NCBI GenBank assembly: GCA_019095985.1 | Contig: CM032668.1 | Coordinates: forward strand, 17,563,961 to 17,627,960 | Reading direction: 5' to 3' | DNA from: Streblospio benedicti | Taxonomy: Eukaryota > Annelida > Polychaeta > Spionida > Spionidae | Length of the DNA: 64,000 nt | Shown here: piece by piece, positions 36,159-47,316 of the stretch | Position numbering within the stretch: position 1 is the stretch's first letter | How the letters are laid out: each line of letters begins with the position of its first letter | Notes under the pieces: model-generated | Seen by the model: the letters and a program-made list of their open reading frames with translations, nothing else | The model's database searches: none | What the model was told of the DNA's origin: nothing | Made by a program: the position numbers and the translations under genes

Positions 36159-36307
36159 ACAGACCGCACTGTGTGTTTCCAGCCGTCTGCCGGAGACACG
36201 CCACACCCGGAGCACGGACACACACACACACACATACAGCTGTTGGACGACTGAGACACACGGAGGACACGGTCACCGCACACACACAAAAGAGAGCACT
36301 GGAGCTG
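36159..36307 (+). CDS. Probable host exon, coding (CA)n, frame interrupted once
   Basis: TATCACGCAG precedes the exon and GAGCTG|GTCAGT follows it. The phase-0 frame from the acceptor reads TDRTVCFQPSAGDTPHPEHG, then HTHTH, IQLLDD. The phase-0 frame into the donor reads RHTEDTVTAHTQKRALEL, which joins well to the coiled coil of the next exon. The two frames differ by one base and the exon is 149 bp (3n+2). A (CA)n tract at 36216-36236 lies between them, and a one-base error or an allele-specific change near it would reconcile them. Confidence 0.5.
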
Positions 36308-38389
36308 GTCAGTGGGACTCATCCAGAGAGACTTTCACACACTAGAATATGCATTCTCATTATCTTTCACTTTCCTGACCAATACTAAAAACACAATAGT
36401 GTATTTGTTTACTGAAAAAGAAGATTTTAAGGAGTTATTGCATGAAATTCAAACCAAAAAGCAGCCATTCCCTGTCTGGTTGATTGTAGGTGTAACTCTC
36501 AGGCAACATGCCATAACCTGGCAAAACGCTAATAACTCTTTAACCTGCGCGGCCACACGGCCCCAGGCGTCGCAGTGTTAAAGGGTCAGCTGGTTGTTAA
36601 ACAGCACGTAGTGGACAGTTATTGATGACATGGACACTTTATGTTTTGGCTGTCACTGCTGTGTTTATGTTTATGATGATGTCATGTTACAGGTACATGT
36701 ACAGTGTCCCATTGTGAAAAGTCATATTGATGTTTTGAGCCTCAAAACGTTCAAAATTAGAAATGTTCCACAAAGACGTAAATTTTTGGTCTTCATCTAT
36801 TAAAAAGAAGAAAAGCGATGATTGAAATCATAAACTTGTGTTAAATCCATCAGTTGATAACATGATGGGTGCGGTTGCTTGAGCTTGTGACTAGTTCGTC
36901 TCGGCGCCTTCCAGGTGTGAAGTGTCGTGTTTAGACATAAGTGACAGAGATAATGTGGTGTCCAAGGCTACGCTTTATTGTGATGCAGTCGGAGGCTCAC
37001 GTTTCAGCAAGAAGTCAAATTTCGTCCATTGTCGGTGACAGTTTCATCCACTTTAACAATTAGAAGTTATTATGTGTCTTTGTTAACTGGTGATTGCTTC
37101 TGATTGCGTCTCATAGTGTCAAATAAAAAAAGGTCTGATTTTCCTTCAGCATGAATTAAAGTAGAAGTGTCTCTGATGTATGGTGAAGTATTAGGAAGGT
37201 TGGGAATATCATCTTGCCAATACCACGTTTGACAGAAGACCACAAATATAAGCATTCTAAACATTAGCGAGCTTGAACTAAGCATGTTCATTGACCTTTG
37301 ACCTAATTCCTTTAGGCAAAATAAAGATATGGTAAAAATAGAGTAGTAGCCCTGTTAATATTGAGACCCACGAAATGCAGTCTGCCCATCAACCTCGAAC
37401 ATTGAAACCCCTCATGAAATCTGCTGGCATAGGGCTGGTGGCTAGGCCCTGTTTCGTAGCCTGCCATAAAGCCAGCAGTAAAACTTGTCTTATCCTGATA
37501 AAACCTGTGACAATATCGTGCCGTCTTCACATATATTACACGCGGTGCTCTGTAATTCTTGTGTAATTGTCCGTACCTCCCATTGTAGTTTTAGCGTGTA
37601 ATATACGCCGGCTTTTACCGATAATCACACGTTACGTTAATTGTCACCCTGTTATGTTCACGAGAACCATTATACAGCAGACTACAGCTTTATCACTGGG
37701 ACGCAGCTTAATTTACACACTGTAATTATTAGGTTGAGGATGTGGAATTAACATGTTACTTGTTGACATTATGCGGGTTTCTTTTTCCTCTAATTAAATT
37801 TGAACAATTAGTGTTTTTCTTAGCATGCTTTAGTAAACAATTGTGTTAATTCTAGTTACATGTATATTAGTAAAAAATGAGGTAAATTTTTGTGAAATTA
37901 TTGCCTCTTTTACTATCTATTTTACATTTTGCAAGCGGGTCATTATCGAACTTAATGAGCTGGAAATCAGAGAATCCTCATCATGGAGGTTGTTACTCAC
38001 AAATAACAGTACCTGCACTATTTCAGCTTGGAACTTTACTCATGTATTTGTAGTTTTGTTAAAATGCTACGTCCACGTTTGTCATGTAACATGTAAGTGG
38101 AACAACCAATCTAGAAATGAAACCAGATGCTGCCAAATACACAGTTATGTTTACTCAGATAGAAATTTGAAGTTAAAATCTAATTGTCTTCAATGCTCGT
38201 AAACAAATTAAACAAATTTCTGCAAATGCAAGAGAAACTTATTATTTATAACACTAAGCAACAATGTTTAATAAATTTACTGTAGTATTTTGTAAATATC
38301 AACTATATTTCCATAATATGTAGTCAAAGCTGATATATTATTATGATTTATTTCGATATAAATGTCAGAGTTTGTAAATAATCTGGTTT
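36308..38389. other. Host intron, no exon seen
   Basis: AT-rich. No frame has both domain-like composition and splice sites. Confidence 0.45.
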
Positions 38390-38430
38390 CTGAGGAAGAC
38401 AATCATTGTCGAAACGTAAAACGCATATTT
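38390..38430 (+). ncRNA. Hammerhead-like hairpin motif at a retroelement 3' end (relic)
   Basis: The sequence reads CTGAGGA, one extra A, the hairpin GACAATCATTGTC, then GAAACG. CTGANGA-stem-GAAA is the hammerhead core, but the extra A before the stem and the lack of a clear NUH site after a third stem depart from the canonical ribozyme. Such modules are common near the 3' ends of invertebrate retroelements. I do not claim activity. Confidence 0.25.
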
Positions 38431-39721
38431 TTTAGCATTTTGGACAATTAAAGCTGGTTTAAAGAAGTGTCACAGTTTTGTTTTGACTACTATCAAATAA
38501 ATATGAGAAACTTCTTAGGTGTGAAAATCAACCAAATCTCGGTCAACATTAAGAGGTGTGAATAATGCCGACTTTCCCCACCTGGGGGCGTGACACAAAG
38601 CCACAATCTAGGTCAATAGATGTTCTTGTGTCTCCAGCGCTAATGAGGTCATAAAACCACAACAAACCGTACTGTGGGTCAGCAGATAATGATGGGTCTC
38701 TGCTGCGTGATGATAGGGGGAGGTGGCGTAATAGTCGCTTCTCACACGGGCGGTCATTTGTTGACCACTGGCCTTAATGAATGACCGCTGTATGGATATG
38801 GTCATTTTGGTGTTTAGAGTGTTTGAGAACATGTTGTTTTAACCTAATTTTGAATCAGCCATGTGGGTCGTTGAGTTGTTTTAACCCTCTGCTGTTACTT
38901 GTGTGATAGTATACTTTTTACACACACATATACTGTACATACTTATCTATTCTATGGCATATTTTATATTTCACATACGATTTATGCTGGAATAAAATAT
39001 TGTTATTCTTTTTAAAGAATAATTTAAGATGCCCATTTTAATTGCTCTATGGCGAGGCTTTCGCTGTTTTCTCTACAGCTTCATCGGGCCAAATGAAAAT
39101 CCTGAATAATGGAACCCAGGATGAACCAAATATACAGTCATTGATTCTTATTCTTATTTGAGATGCTTGCACTGAGAATATACAGGCAAGGGGTGAAGCC
39201 AGACCTATATTATACTGGTACTAAAGAAGCATACGGTGAATGCTTATAGTTGACATGTGGAGGTTAGATAGTAACTAGTTGAATTGATTTGAATAGATTT
39301 TGTCACAGATAGAAGTTACTGACATGTTTTAACAGTCACATAGTTAACAGGATGGAATAGATCAGTGTAAAACATTCAAAATGGCAGAAGCAGTTGCCGA
39401 AACTGTCAACAGTAAGATAATATCTATTATGCGTTGTGAAAGGCGAACTGATGGTGTCATTATATGTATTCAAGGACACTAAGGTAAAGTGACCTGTCTA
39501 TTAGTGGCACCCGCGGCTGTGAAACCATTAGTGTGCTTAGTGCCACTTATGGCTGCTAACACAGGAGGCTGTATAGTAGCAAAACATTGCTGACTGGAAA
39601 ACTAACCCGAGGTGTAGGTCTGAACGAGAAGCTTTTGTAATGCAATGCTTTACATGTGCTGAAAGAGAATTGTGAAGATAACATAATGTTCAAACTGCAG
39701 CAGATGTGTAAATAGGAGCAG
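38431..39721. other. Host intron with a partial hairpin-family element
   Basis: Near 39047-39125 there is a fragment of the 35051/42244 family: on the minus strand CCGATGAA, a GCTGT...ACAGC hairpin and GAAAG, followed on the plus strand by TGAATAATGGAACCCAGG. I see no exon. Confidence 0.5.
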
Positions 39722-40500
39722 AAGTGGTCCACGGTATAATGCAAACTATACCAATAACCTGGTGTAAACTGTGATATTGTAAGCTGTGTACCATTCTCCC
39801 AATAACCCGCAGTCCACCGGTGCCGGTTATACATACTAAATACACAAATTACAAAGACAACTTTGTATAGTCAGCAAATATTCATGACAAAGTGCTTGGG
39901 AAAGGAGGGTCATGTCTCCACCACATGGCCACATGGAAAAGATCATCAATACCCTGGTGTAAATTGTAAACTGTACTACCATTCTACCAGCCATCTGGTG
40001 TACATTGTGCTGTGTGCTGTAGGCCCAGCAGGCGTGGGAGTCTGACCTGTAATGTGCACTGTACCAATCACCTGGTGTAACTGTAATATTGTAAGCTCTG
40101 TAGCGTTCCACCGATCACCCGGGATCCACTGCTGGTCCATAATGAACAGTACTACCATATATGACCATCCAAGTGCCCACCCTCGTGTAACAGCCCTCCC
40201 CCATCTTTTTCTTAAATGTCCTTAAGAATTATGTAGTAACTGCACTCTCGTGTAACAGCCCACCCCGTAGTTTGCACAAATTTCAAAATAACGGCCCTGG
40301 GCGCTTGGATGGTCGTATCCGGTACATTCTAAATATACAAAGTAGGCATACAAAGATAACTTTATTGTCAGCATATACTCATGACAGGCCCAGCAGTGTA
40401 ATGTTACTTAAACTGTAATATTGTAAGCTCTGCATCGTTCTACCGATCACCTGGGATCCACTGCTGGTCCATAATGAACAACTTTATAGTCAGCATATAT
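39722..40500. repeat. Three degenerate tandem copies of a ~200-300 bp unit
   Basis: The shared phrase CTGTAATATTGTAAGCTCTG, with ACC(T/C)GG(T/G)GTAAA, GATCCACTGCTGGTCCATAA and AGTCAGCA(A/T)ATATTCAT, recurs around 39740-39900, 40062-40150 and 40398-40500 with gaps and rearrangements. Non-coding. Confidence 0.65.
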
Positions 40501-40512
40501 TCATTTTTATTT

Positions 40513-40719
40513 CATTTTGTTCTTTGTTCTATTTTTGCTGCTTTAACGCGGTCTAAATCAAACTGATATTTTGAAAATTTTAATCTTAATTTGAAAAGGA
40601 TACTGGTGGTGTCGAAACATGTTAAAAGAATAAAGTAAATAAAATTTGGACCAACATTAATTTAATTTTAATTTAATATAGACCGCGTTAAAGCAGCAAA
40701 GATAGAACAAAGAACAAAA
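40513..40719. repeat. Foldback just upstream of a host exon
   Basis: The arms TTTTGTTCTTTGTTCTATTT through GCTTTAACGCGGTCTA and their complement ending AACAAAGAACAAAA pair around a 120-bp loop. The loop contains GTGTCGAAACATG. The right arm ends about 98 bp before the acceptor at 40817. Confidence 0.75.
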
Positions 40720-40817
40720 GAAAATGCGATCACATGCTGCATACCATATTTCACAAATCGTGTATCAATTTTTATGTTGTGTGAAGTACTTTGGTTGACA
40801 CTGCGTGACGTTTCCAG

Positions 40818-40964
40818 ACCCAGCGAGCGCGTGATTTCGAGCGTCGCTGGCGCGCGGCTCAGGAGAAAAACCGGGCGTTCCTCGACAAGAACGTGGCGCT
40901 CACCGGCACCAACCGCAGCCTGGAACAGACCGCGCGCAGCCTCGCAGACGACAACACAAAGCTG
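40818..40964 (+). CDS. Host gene exon: coiled-coil segment
   Basis: GACGTTTCCAG precedes the exon and AAGCTG|GTGAGA follows it. It encodes 49 codons, phase 0 in and out: TQRARDFERRWRAAQEKNRA, then FLDKNVALTGTNRSLEQTAR and SLADDNTKL. The regular Leu/Val heptads with charged residues indicate a coiled coil. GC is well above the intron. The reverse strand also has an open frame (40668-40973), which is a shadow. A hairpin element starts about 65 bp after the donor. Confidence 0.87.
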
Positions 40965-41027
40965 GTGAGACACAGGCTTGTTCTTTGTCGTGTGATTTCA
41001 ATGGTTATTGTGATCCAGAAGTATGCG

Positions 41028-41275
41028 ATAGCACGGAGATGGTTATCGCCACTGTTTGAAGAGGGGTGATACTATTGTACTCAGCCGGACTACTTTTACA
41101 TATTTTTATGTTTTCACATTTCTAAAAACAGTCTAGTAATTGTTTACAGAAGAATGATAAGTTACAAAACCGTGTTCGTTGTTTAACATGAATTATTTTA
41201 GCAGGATTCGTTCTTATGAGGCTTGCCGTGATACGCCACAAGAACTCACCTGATAAAATATAACTCATCTTGCAA
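41028..41275. mobile_element. Hairpin donor-carrying element, third locus
   Basis: This carries the GTGATCCAGAAGTATGCGAT...GAAGAGGGGTGATA interior, the GAATGATAAG motif and imperfect arms AACATGAATTATTTTAGCAG / CACCTGATAAAATATAACTC. On the minus strand the sequence ATCAGGTGAGTTCTTGTGG is kept. It begins about 65 bp downstream of host exon 40818-40964. Confidence 0.7.
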
Positions 41276-42119
41276 ACTCACCCGTTTTTTTCTATGTCAC
41301 ATCGCGTCACAGAGAGATACAGTAGAAACTCGCCAATCTGCATGGCAAAACGTTCGAGATAGCCAAAATTAGAGATAACCAACTGATGTTTGGTTGCAGT
41401 GTAGTTGACTAAAGTAACAGCGAGATAATAGAAAATTTGAGATAAGTAATGTGGAGATAGCGAGGTTGTACTGTAATCTGCAGGCAATGATAATGGAAAT
41501 GCCAGAACACTCAGGTAGATGGAGGTTTGAGTTTATGTAAACAGATATAGCATAAGGCCAGTGAGACACGGATTTTTGAGTTGTTGTTTTTCGAGTCATT
41601 GTTTGAATTGTTTGAGTACACGGATGGCAGATCCAACCATATGCCCAAATGCCTTTCTTTTATATTTCTGAGAGCTTTTTCACTTATAAAATTAATTAAA
41701 CCCACAGGTAGGTCCTGAAACAAACGCTCCGCCAACACAATCCAATGAATACTTTTTTCATTATTTTCTTTTTCACAGCTAGAATTTTTTACAGCTTTTA
41801 GATTTTCTAGTTATTGAACATTTCATTATTGGACGGCAAAGATTGAGTTGTTATTTATTCTTACGGGATGGTGTCAATAAAATGTGTTATAATAGGAAAA
41901 CTATAGATAATAAAATAAAGTCTCATATCAAAACATCCTGTTCTGCATTGTTTACACTATAATACACACATTAAAAAGCTGAAAATTGATTATTTTTCCC
42001 TCATATAACCTCTCTTATTCTCTTAAGACAATAAGCCCACCTATTTACAAGACGTAACATGAGACTAGACACAGGCTGATCCCACGCATGAATCACTACA
42101 TAATGTGCTCCTGTTGCAG
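41276..42119. other. Host intron
   Basis: A GGCAGATCCA end-only fragment of the MITE family is at 41628. AGTAGAAACTCGCC near 41321 may be a relic of the repeat at 34052. No exon. Confidence 0.45.
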
Positions 42120-42185
42120 AAATTGAGTGCGGAGAAGAGCCGGAAAGACGCGCAACGGATCGGCAGCAAGATCGCAGCAGACAAG
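42120..42185 (+). CDS. Host gene exon: basic coiled-coil segment
   Basis: CTGTTGCAG precedes the exon and GACAAG|GTGAGG follows it. It encodes 22 codons, phase 0 in and out: KLSAEKSRKDAQRIGSKIAA then DK. It continues the helix of 40818-40964 and leads into 46264-46353, which makes one charged coiled-coil stretch over at least three exons. Confidence 0.78.
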
Positions 42186-42212
42186 GTGAGGGCATTCGTT
42201 TTTATTTGTTCA

Positions 42213-42620
42213 TATTTCTTTTGTCACAACACTATATTTTACCACAGAATGTAAACTTCTATTGAGTTCCATTATATAAATATTGATTCAAATATATAGA
42301 TACCTATAGGAACCTGTCATTTTGTCTTTGGCAAGACTTTCGCTCTTGTCTCAAGAGCTTCGTCAGGCCAAATGAAATGATCCTCTCTGAAGGTTCCAAT
42401 AGGTATCTATATATTTGAATCAACTATATTTTACCTTCATTGACAATTTCGCCAACTGCTGTTGGCATCATCAAAATGACTTGCCGCGCATGTCAGGAGG
42501 TCAAATCTGCTGAGTGCACGATTCGATCCTCGGCGCAGGAAGTTATTTTGATGATGCCAACAGCAGTTGGCCAAACTGTCAAAGAAGGTAAAATATAGTG
42601 TTGTGACAATAGAAAAAAAA
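42213..42620. repeat. Foldback with box-B-like loop, interrupted by another foldback
   Basis: The outer arms TTTGTCACAACACTATATTT and its complement near 42586-42612 pair. The inner arms CCAACTGCTGTTGGCATCAT and ATGATGCCAACAGCAGTTGG also pair. Between them is ACGATTCGATCCTCGGC, which resembles a tRNA T-arm. The left arm is split by a 180-bp insertion (42244-42422) flanked by a 13-bp direct repeat. Confidence 0.7.
42244..42422. mobile_element. Inserted foldback with hairpin-GAAA module and 13-bp target duplication
   Basis: The 13-bp ACTATATTTTACC occurs at 42231-42243 and again at 42423-42435, directly flanking the insert. The insert has arms TTGATTCAAATATATAGATA / complement, and TACCTATAGGAACCTGTCAT pairs imperfectly near the right end. 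The minus strand reads CTGACGAA, GCTCTTGAGACAAGAGC, GAAAG, then a second hairpin GTCTTGCCAAAGAC. The target duplication size suits target-primed retrotransposition better than cut-and-paste. Confidence 0.65.
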
Positions 42621-42830
42621 AAAAGAAATGTGAACCGAAAACATTTTATACCAACACAATGAACACATTGAAGAAGGTGATGGAATTGTAGAAATCGCGG
42701 GGCGTTTGTGGTTCACTCGCTGGAGTAAATGTTCATGGAGACATCGCGAGATTTGTATCTCTGGATAAAAACAACGATCACGCAGATTCTGTTTATTGAT
42801 CAATACTGAGAAAAGTGACTAAACTAAAAC

Positions 42831-43230
42831 TAACTATTTGCTACTTACAAATATACGTGTTTATGCTAAAACATAGAATAAAAACTTAATAGTAAATCAG
42901 GAACATTCTAATTTCGCATTACAATAACATTTGGTTCATGAACATCAAAAAATCTGCTTAGTCAGTATTTACTTTTTATCCTCTTAATATCATAATAAAT
43001 CTTACCTATATCCAAGTCTAAGGTTAAAAAACTACATATGTAACTATTTACTATTTACAAATGCACATGTTTATGCTTAAAAATCACATACTTTACAATA
43101 AATCAGGAACATTCTAATTTTTAGTTATACACAATAACATCTGATTCATGAACATCAAATAATCTGCTTATTTAGTATTTTGTTTTTATCCTCTTATCCT
43201 AATATACCTTAGCTATATCCCATCATATTT
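42831..43230. repeat. Tandem duplication, ~210-bp unit, downstream of the zinc-finger gene
   Basis: Copies start TAACTATTTGCTACTTACAA at 42831 and TAACTATTTACTATTTACAA at 43041. They share AATCAGGAACATTCTAATTT, TTCATGAACATCAAA and TTTTTATCCTCTTA, and end near CTATATCC. Divergence is roughly 15 percent by eye. Confidence 0.8.
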
Positions 43231-43429
43231 GGCTATGTCCATATATAAACATTAAATGCATCTACACAGTCACTGAACGTCTAAAATCTTGTCCACATTT
43301 AGTAAAATAAAAAAACAGAAATTTTATTTCCTAGCCGTTGGAGCTCAAGAATTATCCCTAAAAATCACGTCTTCTGTAAGACTTAGTCTTTCTCAACACT
43401 AAACATTGAACTGTAAAAGTCTATGGTGT

Positions 43430-44440
43430 TTACTTCTTGGCATGCACAGTCATATGATGCTTTTTCAATTTGCTTCCTTGTGTGAATGATCTGTGACAAA
43501 TATGGCAGTAAAATGGCTTGTCTCCGGTGTGTATGCGCTTGTGGGTCTTAAGGCTACCTTTCACAGTGAAACATTTGCCACACTGATCACACTTGTATGG
43601 TTTCTCCTCTGTATGTGTGCGCATGTGAACTACTACATTAGACCTGTGAGAGAAAGATTTTCTACAAACTCCACATCCATAAGGTTTGTCATTGTTGTGA
43701 GTTCTCATGTGGGCTTTCAGAGTTCCACTCTGACTGAATGATTTCTCACACACTGTGCACTGATAAGGTTTCTCCCCAGTGTGGATTCTCATGTGCCTGG
43801 TCAAGGTACCACTATCACTAAAACACTTGCCACATTGACTACACTCATAACGTTTCTCATTTGTGTGGATTCTCATATGGATTTTGAGCTTTCCATTCTC
43901 TCTAAACAGTTTTTCACAAATCGTACACTGGTAATTTTTCTCCCCAGTGTGGATTCTCATGTGGCTGGTCAAGCTGTCACTTTGACTAAAACACTTCCCA
44001 CAGTCACCACACTCGTAAGGCTTTTCACCAGTGTGAGTTCTCATGTGCATCGTCAGGCTTTGATTATGGCTAAACAATTTCTCACACAATTTACACTGGT
44101 ACGGTTTCTCCCCAGTGTGGATTTTCATGTGTGTGGTTAAGTTGTGACTTATGGAGAAACATTTTGCACACTGATCACACTTAAAAGGTTTCTCACCCGT
44201 ATGGATTCTCATGTGTATTGTCAAATGATACTTTTGACTGAATAATTTCTCACACACTGTACACTGATATTTGTCACTGCTGTTATTTTTCTTATCCTTA
44301 CTGACTTCAGGGTTCGAAGCTGATTGATTTTCATCCTGAGATCTATTCTTTCTTCCAGTATCTATGTTTTTGCTTGCATCATGATTTTTACTTTCATGGG
44401 AACTATACCTTGTCGTGTTCACATAAAGTAGTTTCTTTTT
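43430..44440 (-). CDS. C2H2 zinc-finger protein, ten fingers (last exon)
   Basis: The frame encodes ten tandem Cys2His2 fingers joined mostly by TGEKP-type linkers ([18 protein letters not shown] and variants such as [18 protein letters not shown]). It covers nearly the whole exon, with stop TAA at 43430-43432, and is probably a sequence-specific DNA-binding nuclear regulator. The N-terminal 50 residues are Ser/Asn/Lys-rich with no KRAB, BTB or ZAD domain visible. No ATG precedes the first finger in this frame. The frame runs upstream to an ATTACAG acceptor at 44441-44444, so this is a 3' exon starting at 44440 and the start codon lies in an unseen upstream exon. An AATAAA on the minus strand near 43322-43327 could be its poly(A) signal. 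It lies antisense inside a host intron. Confidence 0.92.
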   Translation of the reverse strand, partial: KKKLLYVNTTRYSSHESKNHDASKNIDTGRKNRSQDENQSASNPEVSKDKKNNSSDKYQCTVCEKLFSQKYHLTIHMRIHTGEKPFKCDQCAKCFSISHNLTTHMKIHTGEKPYQCKLCEKLFSHNQSLTMHMRTHTGEKPYECGDCGKCFSQSDSLTSHMRIHTGEKNYQCTICEKLFRENGKLKIHMRIHTNEKRYECSQCGKCFSDSGTLTRHMRIHTGEKPYQCTVCEKSFSQSGTLKAHMRTHNNDKPYGCGVCRKSFSHRSNVVVHMRTHTEEKPYKCDQCGKCFTVKGSLKTHKRIHTGDKPFYCHICHRSFTQGSKLKKHHMTVHAKK

Positions 44441-46263
44441 CTGTAATATTCTTTGTGTATTATGATGTTTGGTCTCCAGTATGTTAATTGGTTGTCAGCA
44501 TATATATTTTCTTTTTATTATAATAATAGTTTGCTGAGAAATATCTCAATAAATACAATATAAGATGAAATCGAAAATTTATATATTGTGTCACAACGTC
44601 CTCAAGGCTGTTTGTTGTGTTGCTGAAGTCCTGGTGCTGTCTTGTATTTAGGTTACATTGTGTTATTGTGTTCCAAATCATGCAAGTTTTCATGACAATT
44701 TATAGCACCAAATCATTGGTACATGTTATTATTTTGACAAATCAAAGATACTCACTCTCTAGATATATTATCATAAGAATCTCATGTATTTTAACAAATC
44801 CATCTTAAACAGTTCTCACTCTAGAAAATCTACATTGACCGACACAAGTTTAATCCAGCTTTTCTTTTACCTGTGCAGCCATGTGGTGTTTTCCCTCAAA
44901 ACCTGCTATTGAACAGAACTGTCACATCCATGGTTTCTCTCCAGTGAAAATGACAATTAGCAAATGACAAAATCATCCGTACCACTAACAGTTTTTAGAA
45001 TTTTTTCGAGTTTTATGATGTTGGAAAAAAAAACAACGGGAAAAATAGGAAAAACAGAAAAGATGTTGCATTTTCAATTATTATTTCTTATCCCAATGAT
45101 CTCAAAAGTGATTTTTTAAACAGTAATTGTAGACTGCTAAGCCTGTGCATTTTATTAAAGTTTAAAGTTTGCCTGCAAACTCAATTCTATTCATTCTCAT
45201 CATCTCTCTCAGTTCTTGCTATAGAGAGGGTTAGACTTGAATGCTCTATAGTTTTAGCTGAGTATATTGTACATAGTTTGAGTTGAGTAGAGTGCCTGGT
45301 ACATGTTTTGTGCAGGGTAAAACATTGTGTGAATTTAGGGATGATGTACATTTTGTCACGCTCCACAAAAGTGGAACATTGTTCTCTTTTTTCTTTTTTC
45401 TTGACCTCCTCCCCCCCCCCCACCCTCCAATAAAAAAAAGTGGAAACATCAGATGTGTAGCATAATCAAAGAACATCTTCATAGTGTTTTGCGATGTTTA
45501 TTCAAATGTTACTTACGTAATGGATATGCCATAAAATAAGATAATATGTATTATATATGAAGAAAATAAATCATGATATTAAAGTGTGAACTCTCTGCTG
45601 TGTATCTTTTTAATACCATATTACTATAGTAAATAATGAATTCTGATAATTTTTACCTGATCAATAAAATCCTAGCCCCACAAAAGAAAGTGACCAAACA
45701 CCCCCTCCCCTAAGAAATGTTCCACTTTTCCCTAGCAGGGACAAAATGTACATCCTCCCCTGATGTGACCTGTGCTTAGTTTTCATGCTGGGTACATTGT
45801 GTATTGATCTGAGTATATTATGTATATTTGATATGTGTAGATGCACGCGCCAGTTTCCGGACGGGCGGTAATTATTCAGACGACAATAGAACGTAACAAA
45901 AGCAATCACGAAACGACAGAAGGTGAAGGACGTTTTCAAATTTAAAGCTGTATGCTATAATTTTGTGAACAACCCACAGCCTGAAAACGAAAGTGTCCCG
46001 TATTGTAAGTACAAAAGTAAGCAACAGTATGCGATTAAAGTTGTATTCTATTAGCTTTGACGTTTTCATTTGGTTTCTTTCTACTGTAACATCTATAAAA
46101 GAAGTTTGTCGCTATATACTATTAATGCTCTTCATATTTCAATGAGAAATTTGGATGTTTATTTGACTTTTACATACTTTTTGTCCGAATAATTGGCGCG
46201 TGCATCTACATTGTGTACTGCTGTGAGTACGCTGTGTGTATTCTGAGCGTTGTGCTGCTGTAG
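44441..46263. other. Host intron (and likely 5' region of the zinc-finger gene)
   Basis: The first exon of the zinc-finger gene should lie here or farther right, but I could not place it. A C-run lies at 45411-45421. A C-rich motif at 45700-45715 and CCACTTTTCCCTAGCAGGG resemble low-copy repeat debris. No host exon. Confidence 0.45.
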
Positions 46264-46353
46264 GTGTGTGAGCTGAGTGAGCGTCTGGCCGAGTCGCAGG
46301 CGGCCGTGGCTGAGCTGAGCAGCACCGTGGACGCCCTCACAGCCAGCAGCAAG
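46264..46353 (+). CDS. Host gene exon: Leu-zipper-like coiled coil
   Basis: GTGCTGCTGTAG precedes the exon and AGCAAG|GTGAGC follows it. It encodes 30 codons, phase 0 in and out: VCELSERLAESQAAVAELSS then TVDALTASSK. Leu/Val recur every three to four residues (a heptad zipper). High GC and an uninterrupted frame support it. Confidence 0.83.
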
Positions 46354-46365
46354 GTGAGCCGCTCA

Positions 46366-47195
46366 ACACAACTCACCTTTTGTCCCATTACTTTCTATAA
46401 ATAAAACAGACTTAGACAAACATAATCATTATGATAACGTGAATATTAGACATCTAGACTCACCACTATACAGGGGCGTAGCCAGTATGAGGCAACTGAG
46501 GCGGTCGCCCCACTATTTTTCCTCCTGCCTCAAATGCCCCACCGTTTTTCCACTTCACCCCCCCATACTCATAGTCATCGCAAAGTAAAACGCTCCTATA
46601 TATTGTACATTTTCTTTATTAATCAGCCAAACTCACCCTGTTCCCCATAACTTTCTTTAACCAAAACAGACTTAGACAAATGGAATCATTATAGATTTTG
46701 AACAGGATAATACAAGCCGTTTTTACGCTTTAAGCTTTCATCTCGGGTCACCGCTATACGTTGATCAACCAAACTCAGCCCTGTAACGAAATTCCAAAGA
46801 CAGGCTTGTAAAGGTATTTTGAAGGCTGTGGAGTCAACGTACGGTCTCCTGCTAACACCAGACCGGTCATTATGTGTCGGACAGGCGCACAAGACCGCTG
46901 TGCTAACCTTTCTATGCCTGACAGACGTGCTCATTCTCTGCCAGTGTCAATTGCGTATGATACGTCTTATAGCCTTGCAGCCTTTATCGCTTCTATAGCC
47001 TCTATGTCCCTGAATCTCTCTATGCCGAGTTGTAACCTGACAGGACATCACCGTGTCCAGCCCACTTCTTTGACACCTTTTGTCTCATAACTTTCTTCAG
47101 CCAAAATATACTTAGACAAATGTAATCATTATAGATTTTAAACAGGATAATACAAGCAGTTTTTATGCTAAGCTTTCATCTCGGGTCAGCATGTT
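46366..47195. repeat. Three spaced copies of an intron segment
   Basis: The phrase CCATTACTTTCTATAAATAA... / ACAGACTTAGACAAA(C/T)(A/G)TAATCATTAT recurs at 46366-46440, 46624-46755 and 47065-47195. The last two also share GAACAGGATAATACAAGC and AAGCTTTCATCTCGGGTCA. At 46475-46580 lies an unrelated fragment starting GGGGCGTAGCCAGTATGAGG, typical of dispersed element ends. Confidence 0.65.
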
Positions 47196-47204
47196 GTTCC
47201 AGAT

Positions 47205-47316
47205 GGAAGGAAGTTTGAACGGGCCATTCAGATCAGGAAATTGAAGCCTTCACTGAATAGAGACGGCTGCAGATACCACCTTCCTTCCATCTGGAACAAC
47301 ATGCTGACCCAATAGG
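47205..47316 (+). mobile_element. Retroelement C-terminal fragment (Penelope-like or LINE), with inverted end
   Basis: The plus strand encodes RKFERAIQIRKLKPSLNRDG then CRYHLPSIWNNMLTQ and a stop. The pattern AIxIRxxKPSLNRDGGRYxLPxIW is well known from invertebrate retroelement ORF ends, and I associate it with GIY-YIG-bearing Penelope-like elements. The last ~28 bp (CTTCCTTCCATCTGGAACAA...) occur again inverted at 47190-47217, which forms a foldback. Confidence 0.55.

Noticed and set aside
38390-38430. Calling this a functional hammerhead ribozyme
   Set aside because: The core has an extra A before stem II and no clear cleavage triplet after a third stem, so only a relic or a look-alike is claimed.
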